Shown in pieces: positions 59,676-64,000 of a DNA stretch of 64,000 bases. The stretch is from DATBFG01 sp036558645. Its GTDB lineage: Bacteria; Acidobacteriota; Terriglobia; Terriglobales; Acidobacteriaceae. The first letter of the stretch is position 1; the number at the start of each line of letters is the position of its first letter. Under the pieces are notes generated by a model. The model did not search any database. It was not told where the DNA came from and worked only from the letters and a program-made list of their open reading frames with translations. The position numbers were made by a program, and so were the translations under genes. The stretch is from assembly GCA_036558645.1 (NCBI GenBank), contig DATBFG010000086.1:131434-195433 (forward strand), given 5' to 3'.

Positions 59676-62600
59676 ATGTTCCTCCGTCAATTTTCAGCAT
59701 TCATACTGGCTACCATCCTGTCCCTTCCTACAGGAATGCAGGCTCAAACCATAAGCAAGCCTGAGCCCATATTGCGTTCAGGAGTGTCGGTCATCCCTGT
59801 CACTCAAGGCGGGAAGCAGGGTGTGTGGCTAATGGCCTCCAATCGCGGAGGAGGGCCTAGTTTTGTGCAGCAAGACTCGCAGGCCGGAAATGGCGGCGCT
59901 GGAGGTCAGGCCGGAACCGAGTCATGCCTGCCCGAATGCGGCGTGATCAAACACATTGTATTCATCGTAAAGGAGAACCGCAGCTTCGACAGCATGTTCG
60001 GAACGATGAGTCTTACGAATCCGAATGTAGAAGGGGCAACGAGCGGTTTCATGTCGACCGGCCAACCCGTGCAGTTGGGCCAGATGCCGGATGCATTGCC
60101 GCGCGATATCGGACACTCGTGGGGCGATACGCTCGATGCCATGGATTACGGGAAGATGGACGGATTCGACCTTATCCAAGAAAATCCGTTTCAGTGCACG
60201 GTGAACGGAGACATGCTCTGCTTCACGCAAAATCATCAGGAGGACATCCCTAACTACTGGAAGCTGGCAGAGAGTTTTGTTCTGGCGGATCACTTCTTTA
60301 GTTCTATGCATGCTCCGAGCTTTCCGAATCATGTGTTCACGGTGGCAGCGCAGACTGGCGGCATCATCTCGCAAACCAAGAATCCGATGGATCCGAGCGA
60401 CCGGCCGGCAGCTTGTGCGGATGCGGGACCCGGAGCTACCACGAAGGTGATGGATCCACGCGGAGACATTCTCGATCAGTTTCCATGTTTCGATTTTCCG
60501 ACCATGGGCGACAGCCTCAATAAAAAGGGCATCGACTGGAGATCGTATGCACCGAAGGGTTTCGGCTGGAGTGGCTTTGTCGCCATCAATCACATTCGCA
60601 ATACAGATCAGTGGACGCAGCACGCAGTGAACGACAGCATCAAGATCAATCAATTTGCCCAGGACGCCGCGGCGGGGAACTTGCCGGCTGTTACGTGGCT
60701 GGTGGCTGAAGGCGGTACGTCGGACCACGCACCGTGGAGCATCTGCGCCGGCGAAAACTGGATTGTCGACCAGATCAACGCAATTATGAACGGGCCGTTG
60801 TGGAATTCGACAGCCATCTTTCTAACCTGGGACGATTTCGGCGGATTCTACGACCATGTCTCCCCGTCAAAGAAGGATCAATTTGGATTAGGGCCACGGG
60901 TTCCGCTGATTATCATCTCGCCTTATGTAAAGGCCGGTACTATCTACACGAGGCAAGCAGAGTTTGCTTCGGTACTGAAATTCATGGAGAACGTTTTTAG
61001 TCTGCCGGCCTTGGTCGAAAACAGGGACGGTGATACAGACTTAAGCGATCTCACCGATGCCTTTGATTTCACGCAGGCGCCGCTGGCACCGATTCCGCTG
61101 ACGAAAAGCTATTGTTCGCCGGTGGGGACTAAAACGCTGGATTATCCCGCAGCATTACCAAACAAGCCAGGTGTTACCCGCAGTGTGCTGATTGCGAATT
61201 ATGACCCTCAAAACTCGCTGACGATTGATTCGGTGGTTTCGAATAGCCCGGAGTTTGTGGTTGTTCCGGATCGTATATGCACACAGTATCCGCACACGCT
61301 CATTCCGAATCCTGGACGACCCGCGACATGCACGCCGAATGTGACATTTAAGCCATCGGACCTCGGAACCCGGACGGGGACCGTGACCATCACGGACCAT
61401 TACGGTTCGAATATCCCGGACCCAGGAAGTCCGCACATTATCACCCTAACCGGAGTCGGATCGGCGCTTACGTTATCGCCCGCTCTACTCCGGTTTGGAA
61501 CGGTGCCAGTCAACTCGACAACAGCAAGGCTGAATGCCACGTTGAAGAATAATGGGACGTCGGCGATTACCATCAACTCGATTCAATCCAGTGACGTCAT
61601 CAATTACACAGCGTCGAGTACGTGCCCGGTGCCGGGAACGCTGGATGCAGGAGCAAGTTGCAGGTTGAGCGGGCAATTCCATCCATTAACAGCTGGAACG
61701 AAATTTGGCAGCATTAGCGTCAACAGCAGTGATCCTTCCAGCCCAATCGTGCTTGGGCTTACGGGTGAAGGCACGAATGCGACGCTGAACCCAACTTCCT
61801 TAGACGACTTCAGCAGTCAGGTCGGAGTTCCTGATGGTCCGAAACCAGTCACGCTGACAAACAACGGCCAAGGGAGCATTGAAATAACCAAGATTTGGGA
61901 TGTAGCGACGGTGAAGCCGGACAAAGGGCCCCCGGTGATCTTGCCCCAAGATAGTGCCGAGTTTGCGCAGACTAACAACTGCCCACTCAGTCCCAACTTT
62001 CTGTTGTCCGGGAATAGCTGCACGATCAATGTGACCTTTACACCGAATACGACTGGGGTACGGTCGGCCCAACTTCAGATCGAGACCAAGGAGGCCGACG
62101 GCCCATATCTGGTGCCACTTACAGGGACTGCTACGAAGGCGCCCACCAATGCAGAACCGTTTATCACACAACCCCTGGTGCCGACCGCGGTGACTCCGGG
62201 TGCGGCGAGCTTCACTTTAACCGTGAATGGGTTCAACTTTATCCCAGGAGCTGTAGTTAGTTGGAACGGAACACCGCTTTCGACAACATTTGTCAACGGG
62301 GACCAAGTAAAGGCCACAGTGCCCGGATCGAATGTCAGTGCTGCGAAGACGGCGCTCATCACCGTGACCAATCCAGGTCCCCTCGGTGGAGGAACCTCGA
62401 ACGCTGCAAACTTCCACGTCGTGAATCCGACTGGATCAATCACTCTCACCAAGAGCGACTTTCCGGTTGGAAACAGCCCCAGGTGGGTAACTGCCGCTGA
62501 CTTCAATAATGACCAGACGCTCGATTTGGCAGTTGCGAACTTTAACGACAACACGGTTACGGTCTACACGGGCAACGGTAATGGCACTTTTACCCTGAAA

Positions 62601-64000
62601 TCGACTCTACCAACCGGTGCTGGACCAATCAGCCTGGTGGCGGCAGATTTCAACGGCGACGGTATTCTGGATCTGGCGGTCGCGAATCAGACGTTGAACG
62701 ATATCTGGACCTTCAGTGGAAACGGTGATGGAACCTTCGTTTCCAAGGGTGAGGCCTTCCAAACCGTGCAACCGACGTGGATTGCCGCAGCCGACTTTAA
62801 TCAAGATGGTGCCATCGACCTAGCGATTGCCAACAACGTCGATCCGACGGTATCGATCTGGCCTGGTCTTGGTGACGGGACGTTCTATCCGACAGCTTCG
62901 CCACCCGTGGGGAGACCGAATCCGATCGCGGTGGCGATTGCGGATTTCGATCCTCTGGCGACAACTCCAGCCCCGTTCGGCGTGCCTGATTTTGCAGAAC
63001 TCAACAGCAAGGATAAGCCGCAGCCAACCGTGAGCTACGGATTAGGTCTAGGAAACGCTACGTTTACCTGGACATTTGTCGATCCTCCGCCTCCGCCGCA
63101 CTGGCCTACGACCGGTCGGGGCCCGACCTCAATGGTGGCGGCAGACTTCAACGGGGATGGATTCGTGGATTTGGCCGTTACAAACCGGACCGATGCTACG
63201 GTTTCGATTCTGCTGAATCAAGGAGATGCTAACTTTATCGCCAGTCCGACGCTGACGACCGCTGTTGGCCCTCAGTTTATTGTGGCTGGCGACTTTAATG
63301 GCGACAGCAAGGTGGATCTGGCCACCATTAACCAGGCCACGAACAGCGTTTCGATCTTCCTGGGGAATGGAAATGGAAGCTTCCAGGCCAAAAACGATTT
63401 CCAGACTGGTGCAAGCCCAGCTGCCGCAGCAGTTGGGGATTTCAATAACGATGGTTTCCTCGATCTGGCAGTCGCGAACAGCAATTCGAACAATATTTCG
63501 ATCATGCGGCAAAGCGGGACCGGGGGACCTGCCGTTTCGTTCAATCCGACGAACCTGTCGTTCTCGGTCGTGACGATTGGCTCGAGCTCCTCGCCGAAGG
63601 GTGTGGTCATGACGAACACCGGCAATGCGGCGTTGAACATTAGCAACATTGCGACGACTACGGCTGATTATTCGCAGATGAATGACTGCGGAACCGGTCT
63701 CAACGCAGGAGCGAGCTGTACGATCACGGTCACGTTTACGCCGACGCAGTCGGGCTTGCTGAATAGCACGGTATCGGTGACGGATAACGCGCCGGGCAGC
63801 CCGCATACAGTTCCGCTAACGGGACGCGGTACTTTCCTGAGAGTGTCGCCAGTCGGATTGAGCTTCGGCAACCAGCAAGTGGGCACAACAAGTGCTCCGC
63901 AACAAGTGAACCTGCGCAACACGGGTGCGGTGGGGATGCCGATTTCGTATCAGATCACCGGGACGAACACGGGCGACTTCAGCATCCAGACCACGACGTG
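59676..64000 (+). CDS. Second secreted phosphoesterase paralogue (3' end outside window)
   Basis: The frame is open from ATG 59676 to the right edge, over 1440 residues. Signal peptide (FSAFILATILSLPTGMQAQ), phosphoesterase motifs (IKHIVFIVKENRSFDSMFG, FLTWDDFGGFYDHV), choice-of-anchor-D, TIG (LTVNGFNFIPGAVVSW) and FG-GAP repeats all follow the order of the gene at 55083. I checked the frame at several points near the end (for example GSPHTVPLTGRG near 63800) and found no frameshift. Differences include SPSKKDQF in place of PPPLPAPDSF after the metal site and a longer insert in one FG-GAP repeat (near 62950). The ribosome site GAGGTG and the 30 bp upstream match the first copy, so the duplication included the leader. 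Confidence 0.92.
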   Translation, partial: MFLRQFSAFILATILSLPTGMQAQTISKPEPILRSGVSVIPVTQGGKQGVWLMASNRGGGPSFVQQDSQAGNGGAGGQAGTESCLPECGVIKHIVFIVKENRSFDSMFGTMSLTNPNVEGATSGFMSTGQPVQLGQMPDALPRDIGHSWGDTLDAMDYGKMDGFDLIQENPFQCTVNGDMLCFTQNHQEDIPNYWKLAESFVLADHFFSSMHAPSFPNHVFTVAAQTGGIISQTKNPMDPSDRPAACADAGPGATTKVMDPRGDILDQFPCFDFPTMGDSLNKKGIDWRSYAPKGFGWSGFVAINHIRNTDQWTQHAVNDSIKINQFAQDAAAGNLPAVTWLVAEGGTSDHAPWSICAGENWIVDQINAIMNGPLWNSTAIFLTWDDFGGFYDHVSPSKKDQFGLGPRVPLIIISPYVKAGTIYTRQAEFASVLKFMENVFSLPALVENRDGDTDLSDLTDAFDFTQAPLAPIPLTKSYCSPVGTKTLDYPAALPNKPGVTRSVLIANYDPQNSLTIDSVVSNSPEFVVVPDRICTQYPHTLIPNPGRPATCTPNVTFKPSDLGTRTGTVTITDHYGSNIPDPGSPHIITLTGVGSALTLSPALLRFGTVPVNSTTARLNATLKNNGTSAITINSIQSSDVINYTASSTCPVPGTLDAGASCRLSGQFHPLTAGTKFGSISVNSSDPSSPIVLGLTGEGTNATLNPTSLDDFSSQVGVPDGPKPVTLTNNGQGSIEITKIWDVATVKPDKGPPVILPQDSAEFAQTNNCPLSPNFLLSGNSCTINVTFTPNTTGVRSAQLQIETKEADGPYLVPLTGTATKAPTNAEPFITQPLVPTAVTPGAASFTLTVNGFNFIPGAVVSWNGTPLSTTFVNGDQVKATVPGSNVSAAKTALITVTNPGPLGGGTSNAANFHVVNPTGSITLTKSDFPVGNSPRWVTAADFNNDQTLDLAVANFNDNTVTVYTGNGNGTFTLKSTLPTGAGPISLVAADFNGDGILDLAVANQTLNDIWTFSGNGDGTFVSKGEAFQTVQPTWIAAADFNQDGAIDLAIANNVDPTVSIWPGLGDGTFYPTASPPVGRPNPIAVAIADFDPLATTPAPFGVPDFAELNSKDKPQPTVSYGLGLGNATFTWTFVDPPPPPHWPTTGRGPTSMVAADFNGDGFVDLAVTNRTDATVSILLNQGDANFIASPTLTTAVGPQFIVAGDFNGDSKVDLATINQATNSVSIFLGNGNGSFQAKNDFQTGASPAAAAVGDFNNDGFLDLAVANSNSNNISIMRQSGTGGPAVSFNPTNLSFSVVTIGSSSSPKGVVMTNTGNAALNISNIATTTADYSQMNDCGTGLNAGASCTITVTFTPTQSGLLNSTVSVTDNAPGSPHTVPLTGRGTFLRVSPVGLSFGNQQVGTTSAPQQVNLRNTGAVGMPISYQITGTNTGDFSIQTTT

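Noticed and set aside
59676..64000. Possible frameshift or pseudogene in the second phosphoesterase
   Set aside because: The frame was checked at the start, at the catalytic motif and near the right edge and stays open; it is only cut by the window.

Overview
The window looks like chromosomal DNA of an Acidobacteriota member, probably class Terriglobia. This is inferred from the protein families (SBBP-repeat and choice-of-anchor-D secreted proteins, paralogous PF04185 phosphoesterases fused to FG-GAP repeats, HemQ, a HEAT-PilZ protein) and from moderately high GC; no rRNA or other marker is present to fix the taxon. No tRNA, rRNA, CRISPR array, insertion sequence or phage gene was recognised.

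Layout. (1) 1-5.0 kb: a minus-strand HEAT-repeat/PilZ protein cut by the left edge, divergent from a CHAD/HD-fold protein, then a small endonuclease-fold hypothetical. (2) 5.5-8.6 kb: the conserved dnaX-ybaB-recR set on the minus strand, with unusual repeat-filled spacers. (3) 8.8-11 kb: a STAS anti-anti-sigma factor, an alkyltransferase-like protein, an AhpD-like protein and the coproheme decarboxylase HemQ. (4) 11-24 kb: mostly exported proteins, namely a GH39/GH5-like glycosidase, a 936-residue SBBP-repeat protein, a bacterial copper-radical (galactose/glyoxal) oxidase, a glycine-linker beta-helix lipoprotein, a di-haem thiol-oxidoreductase-like protein and an SGNH-like lipoprotein. (5) 24.6-41.0 kb: a co-directional exopolysaccharide locus with Wza-like export protein, Wzz/GumC-like copolymerase, a BY-kinase-like ATPase with an altered Walker A, a NusG-like antiterminator, UDP-sugar dehydrogenase, initiating phosphoglycosyltransferase, flippase, sulfotransferase, Wzy/ligase, GH10 glycanase, polysaccharide deacetylase, GT4, CDP-tyvelose-epimerase-like SDR and WecG/TagA transferase. 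(6) 41.0-55.0 kb, same strand and tightly packed: two small membrane proteins, a second sulfotransferase, two NodU-type O-carbamoyltransferases around a zinc-ribbon protein, an SGNH protein, a C-A-PCP-TE NRPS, an acyl-CoA-dehydrogenase-like flavoprotein, a stand-alone adenylation enzyme and a free carrier protein. (7) 55.1-64 kb: two tandem paralogous secreted phospholipase C/acid-phosphatase-like proteins, the second cut by the right edge.

How they fit. The main find is region 6. The stand-alone A domain carries a specificity code that reads as proline (DLFYLALVCK). With the dehydrogenase and free carrier it reproduces the three-protein set that makes pyrrole-2-carboxyl-S-carrier in pyoluteorin, prodigiosin and aminocoumarin pathways. 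The NRPS A domain carries a glycine-type code (DILQLGMIWK), and its thioesterase has Cys where Ser is usual. The whole set continues a polysaccharide operon that also encodes carbamoyl and sulfate transfer. I propose a polysaccharide or glycolipid decorated with sulfate, carbamoyl and a pyrrole-2-carbonyl-glycyl (or related) group, or alternatively a free pyrrolyl-glycine metabolite made alongside the EPS. The enzyme families are supported by sequence; the final product is inference.
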